Source: Mastigamoeba balamuthi
Taxonomy: Eukaryota; Evosea; Mastigamoebida; Mastigamoebidae
Direction: 5' to 3'
NCBI GenBank assembly: GCA_902651635.1
Contig: CACRSC010000025.1
Coordinates: 329,562-393,561, forward strand
Length of the DNA stretch: 64,000 nucleotides
Positions 11,366 through 23,880 of the stretch are shown here, in pieces; the first letter of the stretch is position 1; each line of letters starts with the position of its first letter. The notes beneath the pieces were generated by a model, which worked only from the letters and a program-made list of their open reading frames with translations, had not been told where the DNA came from and made no database searches. A program made the translations under genes and the position numbers.

Positions 11366-11575
11366 TATTCAATTGAATGCACATTAGAACAACAGGCGGT
11401 CCCGGCGCTGTGCCCTTCCGCGCGGACCAGCGCGGGCCATTTCCCTGTGCAGCTTCGGTGAGGTGGTCCTACGCTCCTCAGCCAGTGGGACCCGCGACGA
11501 ACGAAGTGTGGCCGCATGGATTCAATTGTTTTTACAATTCCCGAATCTATGTAAAAAGCTCCGCCCCCCGGGGAG

Positions 11576-14500
11576 CTACGTCATCGACACCGAGGGCAGG
11601 GCCGAGGAGACGAGGGAGATGTTGTCGAGGATGGAGCGCAGGGCGTCGAGGGCGAAGACGCTGACCCAGAGCGAGCCGATGCGGACGAGGCTGCTGTCGC
11701 GGACCTCGATGTCGACCGAGCGCACGTCGTCCTGCGCCACGAGCACGTCGTGCAGGTTCAGCTCGGCCGTCCCCACGATCTGCACCTGCCGCTCGGTGCG
11801 GTTGCACACGTCGAAGAGCACCAGCGCGTCGGCCTTGTACGCGCTCGTCATCACCGTGAACAGCTTGAAGCGGTTCCCGTAGTCGCTCAGCGGGAACTCT
11901 GCGCCCGTTCCCTCCAAGGTGAGCAGCAGCACAGCGGGAGCAGCGGGGCAGAGCAGAGGAGCACCTCGGCGGTAGTTGATCTCGAAGGGGTTGGAGCTCT
12001 TGGGGAACCACTCGGAGATCATCGAGGGGTCCGAGGCGCTGCGCAGGAACTCGAGGGCCACGGCCACGCTGCTCAGGCCCTCGTTCACCGCGGGCAGCAG
12101 CTCCAGCTTCTCCACGACCACCACAATCGTCTTCCCCTCGAACTGGGAGGGCGCATCCGTGTGAGACGCGGGCGAGGGCGCCAACGGGAGAGCGCACAGC
12201 CGCCGTCTGCAGCAGCGGGTCCTCTGGCGCCTCGCGTATCTGCGCCTGCGGAGAGCGAAGTCAGAACGGCAGCGATTGGTCTCCGCCGCACGGTGCCGCG
12301 CCGCACGGACGACCGGGGCCGCGAGCTCGCGCTGGGGGCCCTCCTCTGCGCCTGTTGCGCTGCTGGTCAGTGCACAGCAAAGAGGTGATGGGGCGATGAG
12401 AGGAGCCGTTGCTTCAGTACCGGCGACGCGGGCGAGGGGCCTCTGGAGGGCTCCCTGGCCTCGAGCAGCTCCGCGGCGAGCTCGTCGGCGTCCTGCTCGA
12501 AGTGGTCGTCCTGCGGGCCGTGCGGTGTCCTCTCGCGGTCCTTGGCCATGCGCCTCCTGCGGCTACGCGGCCTGTCGGCCTGCGTGTACGTCCCCCGCTC
12601 CGGCCTGCCGCCCCTCCTGTCCTCCTCCTCCTCCTCGTGCCCCTGCGGCTCGGCCACCCTGACCTCGAAGTTCTCTTCCTCGGCCTGCGGCTCCTCCGTG
12701 GGCTCCTCGCGGGGCTCGTCCTCCCCCGCGGCCTCCCGGGGGCTGGCGTGCGAGGCCTCGGACCGGGGCTCCGCGGCCTCGGGCTCGAGGCCGCCCAGGG
12801 GCCTGCGGGGCATCGCGCCCACGTCGCGCTTGAAGCGCGTCTGCCAGTAGAGGTGCAGCTGCACAAAGCCCGCGGGGCTGCCGGCGGCGTCGGCGAGCGG
12901 GAAGCGGTCCTCGATGATGCGGTCGTGCAGCAGCGGCGAGAGGTCGACGTAGGCGATGCCCAGGAGGCTGTCGCCCCGCGGGTCGTCCTCGTCGCAGACG
13001 AGCACCTCGAGCCGCGACGACAGCAGGTACTCCTCGAGGTCGTTGTTCACGCTGACGCTGTACGTCTGCATGTCCCCGTCGAACACGGGGTCCCTCGTGT
13101 GCGGCACAGTTTGCTGCCGGCGGGGGGGCGTTTGCGTCAGGGCTCCTCAGCGCGTGACGTGGCGACGCGGGCGCGCACCGTGTAGTAGTCGGGGTAGTCG
13201 AAGAACTGGTAGCACACGAACGGGGAGGGCGGGGCGTCGGGCGAGGGCGACGTGGCCTGGAGGCCCGAGCACGAGACGACCTTGACGATCAGCGCGTTCC
13301 TGACGAGGCTGTCGGCCAGGTGGAACCGCGGCGTCTCGGGCAACTGCCCCGCCAGCACGAGGGCCCGCTCCCTCGCGTTGAACACCTTCACCTCCTCCTC
13401 GATAGGCCTCAGCATCCGCGTCGTGTACCGCAGGATCCCGATGGGCGTCACCTGCGCTCGTGCGGGATGAGAAAAACAAAGTCAAACGCAAAAAAAAACG
13501 AAGTCGAAAGCGCGACTAGCAGAGAGCGCACGTTGTCGTCGGCGCTGATGATGTCGGCGCTGCCGACGAGCTTGCCGGGCTTGGTGAGCAGGTCCTTGAA
13601 GGTGACGATGCCGCTGCCCATGAGGGCGTACTCCGAGCCGTGGGCCTTGTACACCTCGAAGATGAGCGAGTAGGAGCGCAGGTAATGCAGGAAGAACGCG
13701 TCCACCTTGGTCTTGTAGCTGCAAGCGAGCGAGGAGCGTCAGGGCCCCCCTGGCGAGATAGACGACACGATTGGCGTGCGTACAAGACGGTGCACTTGGG
13801 CTCAGTGACGACGCCGGGGAGGGCGGGCGTGACGATGGTCTCGTAGTCGAAGAAGTCAAAGACCACAAACGTGTCGATGTCCGCAGAGTACAGGTCCTGG
13901 CTGAGCGCCACCTTCCCGATAAACAGCTCCACCGCGTTCTCCTCTATGGGCGCAACATCGAGTGAGTGCAGAGCCCAGAATGTTATTCTGATCACATTAA
14001 ATTGATAATCGAACTGGAAGCAACTGAAAATTGAGCACAATCCAATTGGGAGTGAGTTCCTCAGTGAAAGCTCGATGAGAGCGGGTTTGTACCGTCTGTG
14101 AGGTGCAGCTCGGACTCGTCGTGGATGACGCCGTCGGTGGTGGTGGTCTTGGCCTTCTGGGCCGTGCGCGACGGGTTGCCGAAGAGCGCGTTGGTGACCT
14201 GCCCCTCGAGCTTCCTGATGGTCTCCTTCTTGACGTCGAGCGCGCGCGCCTGCTCCTCGAGCCTGCCCTCGTAGTGCTGCTTGCTCGTCTCGAGCGAGGC
14301 CGTGCGCTCTGCCAGCTCGCGCTTGTACTGCGCGTTGATGTCCTCCTGCTCCCTCAGCAGGCTCCGCAGCTTCTCCGCGTCCTCCGAGAGCTGCTGGTAC
14401 GCCATCTGCAGGTCCTCCAGCTCCGCCCGCAGCTGCGCGACGCCCGTCAGTCGCTTGAGGAGAACCGAGGGAGAGCGGGGCAGGCGCGAACGTCGGAGCC

Positions 14501-17053
14501 CTGCGTCTGCTCGGCCTTGCGCGTCTTGAGGTACGCGAGGGCGCTCTCGATCTCGCTGATCTCCGCGCCGGCGTCGTCCGAGAGGAACTTGAGCTTGGCC
14601 TCTGCGTTCTCGAGCCGCGTCTGCAGGTCCACCATCTGCAGCTGAGTCTCCCGCTTCTCCTCGTGCGCCTTGTCGAGCTCGTCTGCGCACAGCGGGCGGG
14701 CGGGCGTGAGAGGGCGAAGGGGAGGGGGCCCAGAGCGGCTGGGAGCACCTCGGAGCTCCTTGAGGCTCTGCTCGAGCTTGTCCTTGACGCCCTTGTACTG
14801 CTCCGAGAGCTTCCTGCTGTCCTCGGCCTCGGAGGCGATGCGCTGCTCCAGCTGCTCCACGCGCTGCTTGTACGCCGCCCGCTCCTGGTCGAACACCTGG
14901 TCCTTCTTGGCCGCGTCCTGCAGGTACTGTGTTGTGTTGCGCGGGCCCCCGGGCGGGGGTGTCTGTCAGTGCGGAGCCCATTTCAATTGAGGTCACCCTC
15001 GTGCCTTGTTGATGAGCTTCTGCATCTCCTCCTTGTCGCTGCGCAGGTCCTCGATAATCTGGTTCATCTGCAGACGAGGCCAGAGGCGGTCAGGAGACGC
15101 GCTGGGGGAAAGCGGGGGCGCGGGGATGGGCGAGCGGGACCTCGGAGCCGCCGGCCCTGTCGATGGCGGCGATCTTGAGGTCGCTCTCGAGCTGGCGCGA
15201 CTTGGCCTTCTCGTCGAGCAGCGCCTTGTTGAGCTGCTCGTACTGCTCCAGCAGCTTCTCGTGGCTCTCCTTGAGCCCCTTGGTCGTCGCCTCGGTCATC
15301 TCGTACTGCCCCGCGCACACAGCGCAGTCAATCAATTGAACACAGGACCGCGGTCTTATGTAACGCAGTCATTTATGATTGGAGAGCCACAAACCAGATT
15401 CAATTGCAATTAGACTCGATGCAGCGCACTACTCTGGGCCGCAGCACACGCTCCGCATGAAGGAACGACAATCAATTGATCCGGGCAGGCGCACTTTGGA
15501 CTGCAGGATGCGGAGCTCCGTGAGCTTCTCGTGCAGCTGGTCCTCGAGCTCCCTGTTGGAGGTGCCGTCGAGCATCATGGCGCTCTGCCGCTGCAGCGAC
15601 GCCTGGGCCACCGCGAGCTGCTCCTCGGCGTAGGCCAGCTTCGAGCGCACCTCGCGCAGCTCGTCGCGGTACCTGTGGCACTCGTCCTGCGCCTGCGCGG
15701 CCTCCCTGTCGGGCTGCGCGGCCCTGTCGACGAGGTACCGCACGAGCTCCACCAGCGACCGCTGGTCCACCGCCTCGAGCCTGTACGCCGCGTCCTCCCG
15801 CACCATCCGGAACAGCGTCTCGGGCGCCACCCGCTCCTGCTGCGCCGCCGCCACCGGGGGCAGCAGCGCCGCCTGCGCCGCCTCGCCGCGCGGCGACAGC
15901 AGGCGCGTCGTCGACGTCGACTTGCTGACCTGCTGCGTCACCGAGGGCGCCAGCCGCGGCGTCGTCGCCTGCTTCTCCTCGCCGTCGCCGTCGCCGCGCG
16001 GCGTCTCCGCGTCGAACCCCCCGTAGTCCTCCTCCTCCTCGTCGCCGCCGACGCCGCGGCGCTGCTGCGTGACGACGACGCCGCCGATGGACGTGCCGAT
16101 CATCGCCTGCTCGGTGCCCGCCCGCCCGGGGGCGCGGGGCGGTGCGAGGCCGCTCTGGGCGAAGCGCGTGCGCTGGACCGAGGCGGTCACGCTGACGTGG
16201 CCGTTGAGGAGGGGGATCATGCGCTTGGCCAGCCCCGTGTCGACGCGCGGGCGCACCGCCGCGTAGGGGTTGGCCGGCGTGGCGCCCCCGGGCCGCTGCC
16301 GGTAGAGCGCCTCGAGCTGCAGGCGCCGCCGCAGGGCCTCGTTCTGCCGCGCCGTCGCCAGCAGCTGCTCGCGCAGCGCCTCGGCCTCCTCCTCCGCCGC
16401 AGCCGCCGCCGCCGACCCGCGGGGGCCCCGACCTCCGCCGCGCCCTCCGCCCCCGCGCGCCTCCATCCTCGCCAGCTTCGTCGCCATCCTACAGCCAGCC
16501 AGCCACCCATCAGCCAGCAGGTCCACCCCATCGGAGAAGGCTTCGGTGACGTCACCGCTCTTTTCTTCCCAAGAAAAGGCCTCTTTGCCCACATCGGTCG
16601 AAGGGGTAAACCCAGTAAAGCGATGGTAAACCGTCACATCCCGCATTATGGCGCCCACTTCCCAACGGGTGTTCCCAGAAAACGCATTGCTCCCACGCGA
16701 AGGGGGAAACCCGTGGAGAAAGGGAAAAGAAGCGACGACGGCCGCCCGCAAGAGAAGACCCGCTGGGAGAGCTGGGAGAGGGGCCGCGGACTGCTTGAGC
16801 TTGTCGTCCTGCTCGTTGGCCCTGCGCCTGGCGTCGAGCTGCGAGCCCTGGAGCTCGTAGTAGCGCTCCTCGAGCTCCTCGTACGAGGGCTTGCCCCGCG
16901 CGCCGGCCCCCGAGACCAGCGGCCGCGAGTGCACCGACGACGTGTCTGCGGGCGGGCGGGCGGGGGCGCAAGGGCGGTGAGCGGGTGCGAGGGAGGCCAG
17001 GGGGGTCGTGGGACGGAGGCGCCACCAAAGTCGGTGACTGTCCACCCCGCCAT
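11576..17053 (-). CDS. RPGRIP1L: RPGRIP1L-like ciliary transition-zone protein
   Basis: Scaffold of the ciliary transition zone. Exon 1 (from 17053) begins MAGWTVTDFGG. Next come KPSYEELEERYYEL and the conserved ANEQDDKLKQ/MATKLARME join across a 303-nt intron (16791-16489). A large exon to about 15497 has a basic and acidic linker and then coiled coil. Further coiled-coil exons run to about 14110. Three C2-type domains follow: one from about 13950 (ENAVELFIGKVALSQDLY), one from about 13380 (ALIVKVVSCSGLQ, then CYQFFDYPDYYT) and a C-terminal one at about 12150-11576 (GKTIVVVVEKLELLPA). Order and wording match animal RPGRIP1L. Between the second and third C2 lies a Glu/Arg-rich linker. There are about a dozen exons; not every small junction was resolved. 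This is the strongest evidence that the organism builds cilia. Confidence 0.85.
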
Positions 17054-17480
17054 CGCGCGCGCGCCAAGCGTCTAATTTTGGGAACAGCGCAATATCTCGC
17101 ATCAGACCGCAATAGTATCTGGCGAGAGCAATATCGTCGATATCTCTGGGCACCGATCTGAGGGAAGATACTTGCACTGTCTTTCCTTTCCCGGCCTTTG
17201 TGGCCTCCCGATGGCGGGGCTCGGCGGTAGCAACCGAACGCCCCCCAATGCTCCAGAGGACCCGCGGAGGCCAGCAGTCATTGCCCGGGTGTGCGATCAA
17301 AAGACGAATATCGTGTTTTTTCCGATTTTTGCCACACGGGCAAAACAAACGACCATCATCCGGTTCTTGCCCGTACACGGAAGGAGCGTGTTTCGCACCT
17401 CTCTCTCTGTCCCCCTCTCTCTGCGCATCGCCTTGTAGTGGCAGCAGCGGCGGCAGGAGCGCCAGAGAGCCCCACGGGCA
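17054..17480. promoter_or_regulatory. Divergent promoter region, RPGRIP1L and glycosyltransferase
   Basis: This spacer carries the 5' flanks of both genes. Between about 17090 and 17175 it has a cluster of ATATC words (CAATATCTCG, AGCAATATCG, TCGATATCTCT, AGATACTT). The cluster is the densest example of a motif found near other gene starts here. Confidence 0.4.
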
Positions 17481-19815
17481 ATGCAGCTGAGCAGGAGAGA
17501 CACGGGCAGCGCTGGCAGCAGAGCTCGCGGGGCCACCAGCGCCTGGGTGCGCACACAGCACGGGCACCAACCCAACCACCCGCGAATGCCCATCCCCGGG
17601 CCTCTCTCCCCCCCTTTCTCCCCCCGGTCCTTCACGCACGCACACGCACACGCGAGTGCCCGCAGACCCTCGGACGCGCCTCTGGTGGCGTTGGGGGGCG
17701 TTGCTGGCGTTGGCTGCACGCACGCATACGCTGACGCAGCCCTCTCGTGCCCTCTGGCAGCGCCTGGCGCGGCTGCTGGCCCTGGCAGCCACGGTGGCCT
17801 GCCTCAACGTCCTGACCCTGCGCGTCGCCGACTCGGGCGCTGCCCCTGCGGCCGCGACAGCCGCGGGCCAGGAGGCGGGCCCCTGCGCTCTGGCGGCAGA
17901 GGAGAGCGCGGGTCCGTGGCTGGACCTCGTGGTGCCCCTGCGCAACAGGGCGCAGCGGCTGCGGCGCCTCGCGGTCAACGTCGGCGAGCTCAGGGCCCGC
18001 GGGGGCGACAGGCGCCTGCGGCTCGTCGTCGCGGACCAGGGCTCCACCGACGCCGACGTCCGCGCGCTGCTCCGCGAGGTCTCGGAGCGCACGTGCGTCC
18101 CGTCGCTCGTCGTCGACTTCGCGGCCGCGCAGCCCGCGGGGTTCTCGCGGGCCGGGGCCATCCGCGCGGCCATCCGCGAGATCAGCAGGCGCTGGCCGCT
18201 CGACCTCATGTACACGCTCGACGTCGACATGGCGCTGCCCGCGTCCTTCGTCGCCGACGCGCGGCGCTACGTCGTCCGCAACGTGTCGTTCTGGTCGCCG
18301 GTGCCCTGGAGGGCCGACCGGGGCGGCGAGAGCGGCAGGTGGATGGCCAGCGGCAAGGGAGGGCTCGGCGTGTTCGTCTCGGACGCGGTCCGCGCCGACC
18401 TGTTCGCCTGCGACGAGGGCAAGTACACGTACGGCGCCGAGGACTGGCGGTCCTACGACGCGCTCGTGGCCGCGGGGCTCGTGGCGCACCGCGTCAACGC
18501 GACGGGGCTGCTGCACCTGTGGCACCCGAGGGCCCCCTGGCAGGTCAGCAGCAACGGCATGCAGCGCGAGCCCCCGCGCGGCTGCGGGGACCAGAGCGCC
18601 GCGGGGCCCTGGGTCGACTTTGTGGTGCCGTACTTCCACTGGGCCGACCGCCTCGTCGACTTCCTCCGTAGCGTCGGCGACGTCCGCAACCTGTCGGGCG
18701 ACAGGCGCGTCCGCGTGGTCGTCGGCGACTTCGGGATGACGGAGAACATCACCGCCGTCGTCGACGAGGTCGCCCGCGCGACGTGCGTGCCCACGGTGAT
18801 CGTGCGGCCGCCGGGACTGCCGTCGCGGTGCCCCAGGGACCTCTCTGTTGGTGCGCTGCTGAGAGCAGCGCTGCACTACGTCCTCGCTCGCCACCCGGGA
18901 GACATCGTGGTCTTGGCGGAGGCCGACTACGTGCTGCCCGCTCTTTCGTTCATGTCCGAGGCCCGGGAGCACATCGCCGAGGGCCAGTCGGTCTTCGTGC
19001 CTGTGCCGTTTGCGGTGTTCCAGGAGTTCTCGCTGGACATGACCCCGCAGAACGGCAGGTGGTTCCCCTCCCTCAAGTCGCTCGTCGGCATCTTCGCCTC
19101 CGATGCCGCCAGGCTGCGGCTGCTGGAGGCTGAGGACAACAGCAGCGGAGAGAAGTGGGAGCAGAGGGCCTGGAGGCAGTTGGCCCGGAGTGGTATGCAT
19201 ATCCGCAGGCGCAACATGATGAACCTGTTCCACGTGCACCGCCCTCCCTTCCCCTGGCTGAACGTCATCATTCCCTACCGGGAGGATCTGCTGCGGCTGA
19301 GGCTCGTGCTGAGCAACATCTCAGCTGCGTGGGACTGCGACAGGCACATTCAGGTCTACGTGGTCTGCCTGAACTCCACAGTTCAGGAGCGAGAAGAGAT
19401 CGCTGGACTGGTTTCTCCTCGGCCCTCGGGTATGCCGATTAGCTTCATTGGTATCCCATCTGGGAGCATTGTCACCACAGAGGTGGCTCTGTATTCCGGC
19501 CTATCAGAGGTTTACAACCAGAGGGACCACTTTGCACTATTCCTCGATAGTTCGACAATTGTCGAGGGCAATTCCCTGTTTACAAGGGCACGCCAGAACA
19601 TCATTTGCCGCAAGTCTGCGTGGATTACAGAAGAGCTGAACTGCACATCAGCATTTGCACTACAACAGGCCAATCGAGAATCTACATTTGGCATCGGGTT
19701 CTGTGTTATAGATGCTCACAAGATCGACATGATAAACAGTAAGAACCGTTTCATCCTCTTTTGGTTGACGGCTATCAAGGACATACTCGGATTCTGGATA
19801 TCGCACATGCACTGA
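17481..19815 (+). CDS. Type II membrane protein with three tandem CHGN-like glycosyltransferase modules
   Basis: Likely a Golgi glycosyltransferase related to chondroitin N-acetylgalactosaminyltransferases. Exon 1 (17481-17546) encodes a short Arg-rich cytosolic tail. After a 214-nt intron, exon 2 opens with the anchor LARLLALAATVACLNVL. About 706 residues in total. Module 1 has LDLVVPLRNRAQRL, ADQGSTD, the DxD-type YTLDVDMALP, then YGAEDWRSYD and LLHLWHPRAPW, which match the GGED and FHLWHEK blocks of the family. Module 2 repeats the plan with DFVVPYFHWADR, LAEADYVLP and NLFHVHRPPFPW, but its acidic motif reads EAD. Module 3 is shorter, with LNVIIPYRED and LFLDSS in place of DxD and no closing HLWH block. 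Module 1 looks most likely to be catalytic. Substrate is inferred. Confidence 0.75.
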
Positions 19816-21169
19816 TAGATGTAGATGTTCCAGTTATTGGATGTCATTGAATAAGTCGCAGATGTAATAGGTGACGTATCTGGTTGTAGAAGAGTCTCAC
19901 ACTGTGTACCTTCTGTAGCAAGAGCGCACAATGGTATACTATCATTAGAGCCACTTTTCTGTAACCCCTCTTACAGTGTGACTCTATCAGGTGTCCTGGT
20001 TCAGAACCTGGCAATAAACGGTACGAGACAAGCCGAGGAATCAGTTGTCCCCCCATATCGGGCAAAAGAGCAGGCGCCTGCTCTGCTGCTTGCAGTGCCG
20101 GAGCTTTATTGCCCACAGTGTCGAAGAAGTTGTGAGTCTGCCCCCATTTCCGGGGGTAGGTGCTGTGTGCCCTTTTCGTGCGTGTGGTGGCTGGAGGCCA
20201 CAGGGCTGGCATACGTTGTGGAGTGTCTCGAACGGGACATGGAGAAAGGCGCACCAGAATTCCTCTGGTCACCCAAGAGTATGCATATCGGTTTAGGGAT
20301 GCGCTGGCCAACTGCGCAACATTGCGCCTTTGGAAGATGCGCGATCCAGGGACTCGTTGGGCTTGGCCATGGGTGGCTGGGTGGGTGAAATGAACGGCTG
20401 GTGTGGAGGGCAAAAAGGCACTGTTGGTACAGTGTCCTCAGAGGGACGGCGATCCAACCAGCCATCCGAGCGACTCCCTCGCCCCACCCCCCAATTTATT
20501 AAGAATAGTGCCTGAAATCAGCACTCCAAACCGCCTCCCTCTGCCATCACACTAAAAGTTCCATTTGGATGTAGCTCTGCGAGCCACTCACGAGGAGCTG
20601 CCCGAGTGTCAGTCATTAGGCAGCAACTTTCCAATGACGAGTCCTCTGGAGCCTCCGCAAGAACATCCCAGACTGGTATCGCATGCTCATGGTCTTCATC
20701 TCCCATTTCTTTCGCGCTCTCATCACCAATGGTGCTGCTCTCAGACACTGTGAGCATGCTGCGCAGCACATCATCCAAATGCCGTGTTCATTTTTCTCAG
20801 CTTTTTTCTCAGCCTGTACAAAATGGGTTCCGGTGGCGACGTGTCTACCCCCGCGCACGCGTTTCCGGCACCCAACAAGGCAGATTGCGCCTTACAGAGG
20901 CCGCGCGGGCACCCGGGGGGCCCTGCCCCCGCGGGGACGCGGGTGCAGTGCGGTGGTGCAGTTTTGTGGCGAATGCCAAAAGCGGGCTGTGAATAGTCCA
21001 GTCCGCCACGTCTGTTTTGTCCATTGCGTAGAAGGCAACACCTTCCCTTTTACAGGGCCCACCAGACACGCCATTGTTTCATAAAGACAGAGGTAGCACT
21101 CCGCAGTCCAGCCACAGCAGCAGCAGTACAGGCACACACACAAGGGCAGAAGCAAGAAGTGAGGAGAAG
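19816..21169. other. Intergenic spacer with no supported gene
   Basis: About 1.35 kb between the glycosyltransferase stop and the transporter start. Several open frames exist on both strands, including a minus-strand frame near 20518-20778 with an acidic stretch (ESSTIGDESAKEMGDEDHE). None shows splice-consistent neighbours, the codon bias of the flanking genes, or a family resemblance. I see nothing I can support. Confidence 0.5.
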
Positions 21170-23121
21170 ATGCCCGAGCAGACAGTGGCTGTACCCGTCG
21201 CCCCTATCGAGTGCCCGCCGGCCGACGGCGGCGCAACGCCCAAGAAGGAGGAGGAGAAGAAGGAACCGCAGATCACGTGGCGCCACTGGGCCCTCCTTGC
21301 CGAGATGCTCCTGCTCACTCTGAGGTACCCGGGGGCCCACGGTTAACGGGGAGGGAAGGGGGCAAAAAGAGAGGGGGAGATCTCCATCCCACGGTGACTC
21401 TGCGAGATCCGCAACTGATTGACGCCACACACATTCGACAGCGTCATGGCTACCGAGACGACCATCTCGCCGGCGCTGCCTCGGCTGACTGAGCAGTACC
21501 CCGACCACGCTGACTGGGTCCCCTGGACACTGACGGCCTACAACATCGTCGGAGGTACATTTTTCGTATTCCAGTTGACTCGGCGGCCTCAACCGCGTTG
21601 ATTCAATTTACTTTCAAATCAGGGGCGTTTTGTTTTGATTTGAATTTTCCAGACGCAATTGTGACTGAATGACGTTTTCTGGCCAGCCGTGTGGACGCCG
21701 ATTGCAGGAAGCATGGGCGACATCTTCGGGGTCAAGTGGATCACGCTGGCCAGCCTGGTGGTCTACCTCGTCGGCGAGATCGGGTGCGCGCTGGCCAAGG
21801 ACATCTTCGTGCTCATCGCGTTCCGCGGCGTCCAGGGCGTCGGCATGGGCATCTTCGTGCTCTGCTTCACGGCCATCAAGAAGACGTTCCCGCCGCGCTT
21901 GGTCCCCATCGCCCTCGGCGTCGTCTCGAGCATGTTCTCTGTCGGCACGTCGTTCGGGTTCGTCGTCGGGGCGGCCATCATCAAGGGCCTCGCGCCCGTC
22001 ACCCGCTGGGAGTACGTGTTCTTCGTCTACGTGCCGTTCATCCTCGTCGTCATCGTAGCCCTCTACTTCACGATGGAGAACACGGAGCCCGACAAAGGGC
22101 GCCGCATCGACTACGTCGGGGCCGCGATCCTCTCGGTGGCCGTCATCGCGCTGCTGCTGGGCCTCACGCTCAGCAGCACGCGCGGGTGGACCGACGCCGC
22201 CGTCCTCGTGCTCATCATCGTCGGCGCTCTGACGTTCGGCGTCTTCATGGTCGCCGAGCTCTTCGTCGCGGACCCCATGGTCGACCCCAAGCTCTTCTTC
22301 ACGCGAAACCTCTTCGTCAACGCGCTCGTGGCGCTCTTTGTGGGCTTCACGATGTTCGGGAGCTTCCAGGTGCTGCCGTACCTCTACCAGTTCAACTTCA
22401 AGGTCACCGACGCCGTCACGATGGGCTGCATGCTGCTGCCCATCGGCCTCTGCCAGCTCCCGCTGAGCCCCATCGTCGTACTCGGCGGCAAGAAGATCGG
22501 CTTCCCCAACGTCATCACGATCGCCCTCGTCGGCATGACGCTGGCCCTCGGCCTCTACGTCCGCTACCACTACACCAAAACGCAATCGGTCCTCATCAAC
22601 ATCTGTGCGCTCCCTCTCGCTCCTCTCGCTCCCATCTCTCTCACTCTCGCTGGTCTGGTCTATGGCTGACGACGCTCCGTCGTCTCTGCGCAGTGCTCGG
22701 GTGCTGCATGGGCGGCGTGATGGGCTCGCTGCTCAACATTGTCTCGCAGAACAGCGAGGCGAAGCAGTTCGGCTCTGCCTCAGGGACCAACACGCTGATG
22801 CGGATCCTCGGGGGCGCCATCGGGCCTGTCGCCGTGAACCTGGTCCTCTACCGCAACGCCAACCAGTTAAACATCCCCGTGGCCCACGTGGTCACGAGCA
22901 GCTCCGAGGTCGAGACCATCTTCAGTCATCTGAAGATGCCCATCAATAGCGGGTACACCAACAGCTTCATCTTCATGTGCTGCATCTCCGCGGGCGCCCT
23001 CTTCATTGCTCAGTTCCTGGGCGGCCGACTGGCCACCTGCCGCAAGCCGGTGGCCAAGGTCACCGAGGCCCCCGCGGGCAACCCCCCGGGAGTCGAGCTC
23101 ATCTCTGTGGTCAACGTTTAG
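21170..23121 (+). CDS. MFS drug/proton antiporter, DHA2 (EmrB/QacA) type
   Basis: Plasma-membrane or vacuolar exporter of the major facilitator superfamily, expected to have 14 spans. Exons 21170-21324, 21442-21554, 21687-22604 and 22694-23121 splice in phase to 537 residues. After a charged N-terminus the first span ends in SVMATETTISPALPRL, equivalent to the DHA2 motif LDATVVATALP. PWTLTAYNIVG and PIAGSMGDIFG form the span 2 and loop 2-3 signature. FRGVQGVGMGIFVLC is the RxxQGxG motif of span 4. A long series of hydrophobic segments follows, ending in a hydrophilic tail with AGNPPGVELISVV. Substrate cannot be told from sequence. It stands alone between non-coding spacers. Confidence 0.88.
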
Positions 23122-23449
23122 CCCGACCAGGTCTATGCCTCGGCCGACTACGAGAAACAGACTATGCCACCTTTTCATTCACATACACACAACCACGCAG
23201 AGAACAATGCCAGATACACAATTGAGATAGCCATCAAAAAAGTACCGGTGCATTGCTGAAGCTGCTGCCAGCCGCGATGTCTCGTTCACAGCCTTTTCAT
23301 TGTCGCAACCCCCCCCCCCCCCCATAGCTTGATGAACGAACATGGGTGGCCCGGCTGGCAGGTGCACAAATGGTCGCAAAATCTGCAGGCTGATGTTGAT
23401 CGCCCACATCCGGTGACAATGAAGCGCAGACACTGCAGTGCTAAGCCAG
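23122..23449. other. Transporter 3' flank with a poly-C tract
   Basis: Contains a run of 15 C residues at 23309-23323 and no convincing exon on the plus strand. The minus-strand words just downstream (FVHLPAGPPMF, about 23340-23370) may be a leftover of the EPPVHLP block of the repeated gene family that begins here. Confidence 0.5.
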
Positions 23450-23880
23450 GAGAACAGAGGTGGCTTCCTCGTACCACTGGTCGTGCTGCTCCCTTGCTGT
23501 CTCGACCGTGTCCACTGCTCTGAACATCGCACGCAGCGCCACCATTGCTTTGTAGGGTACCTCGGCGGGTACTAGAGGTCGGAGGCATGGATGGCAGAGG
23601 GCCGGCGCAGCGCTGAGTGCAGTGTCCAGCACTCTCTTGGCGCCAATCCGGTCGGCGCTGATCAGCCGGTCCTCCCCCCAGTCGACCGCGAGGCTCGGCT
23701 GCAGACACCCGCCCCAGATCCAGGAGGCGGTAGTGTCTAGACCGATGTGAGGAAGCCCATGACGGCCTCGGGCAGCCATCACCTGAGGGCCCTGTGCAGC
23801 ACCTGCAGCACTGAGGGTGCGGGCAATGGCGGCTCGGAGCACAGACCCCGCTGAGAGCTGGGGACACGGTCTGCCCACCG
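23450..23880 (-). pseudogene. Internally deleted copy of the repeated family (copy A)
   Basis: The N-terminal exon words PQLSAGSVLRAAIARTL run straight into the middle-exon words GPQVMA and then LDTTASWIWGG, AKRVLDTALSA and EQHDQWYEEATSVLLA. In fuller copies these segments are separated by about 1 kb with introns and a second exon. The copy then stops. It is therefore a deletion derivative, probably non-functional, at the far end of the 23.4-35.2 kb array. Confidence 0.7.

Noticed and set aside
15429-18230. 933-codon minus-strand open frame
   Set aside because: It reads through RPGRIP1L introns and the divergent promoter. Only the part up to 16488 is a true RPGRIP1L exon; the upstream part is antisense to the glycosyltransferase gene.
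19978-20413. Gene in the 19.8-21.2 kb spacer
   Set aside because: Frames on both strands are open by chance, with mixed composition, no start context and no splice partners.
21614-22585. Minus-strand frame rich in Asp, Glu and His over the transporter
   Set aside because: Antisense shadow caused by the strong GC third-position bias of the MFS gene.
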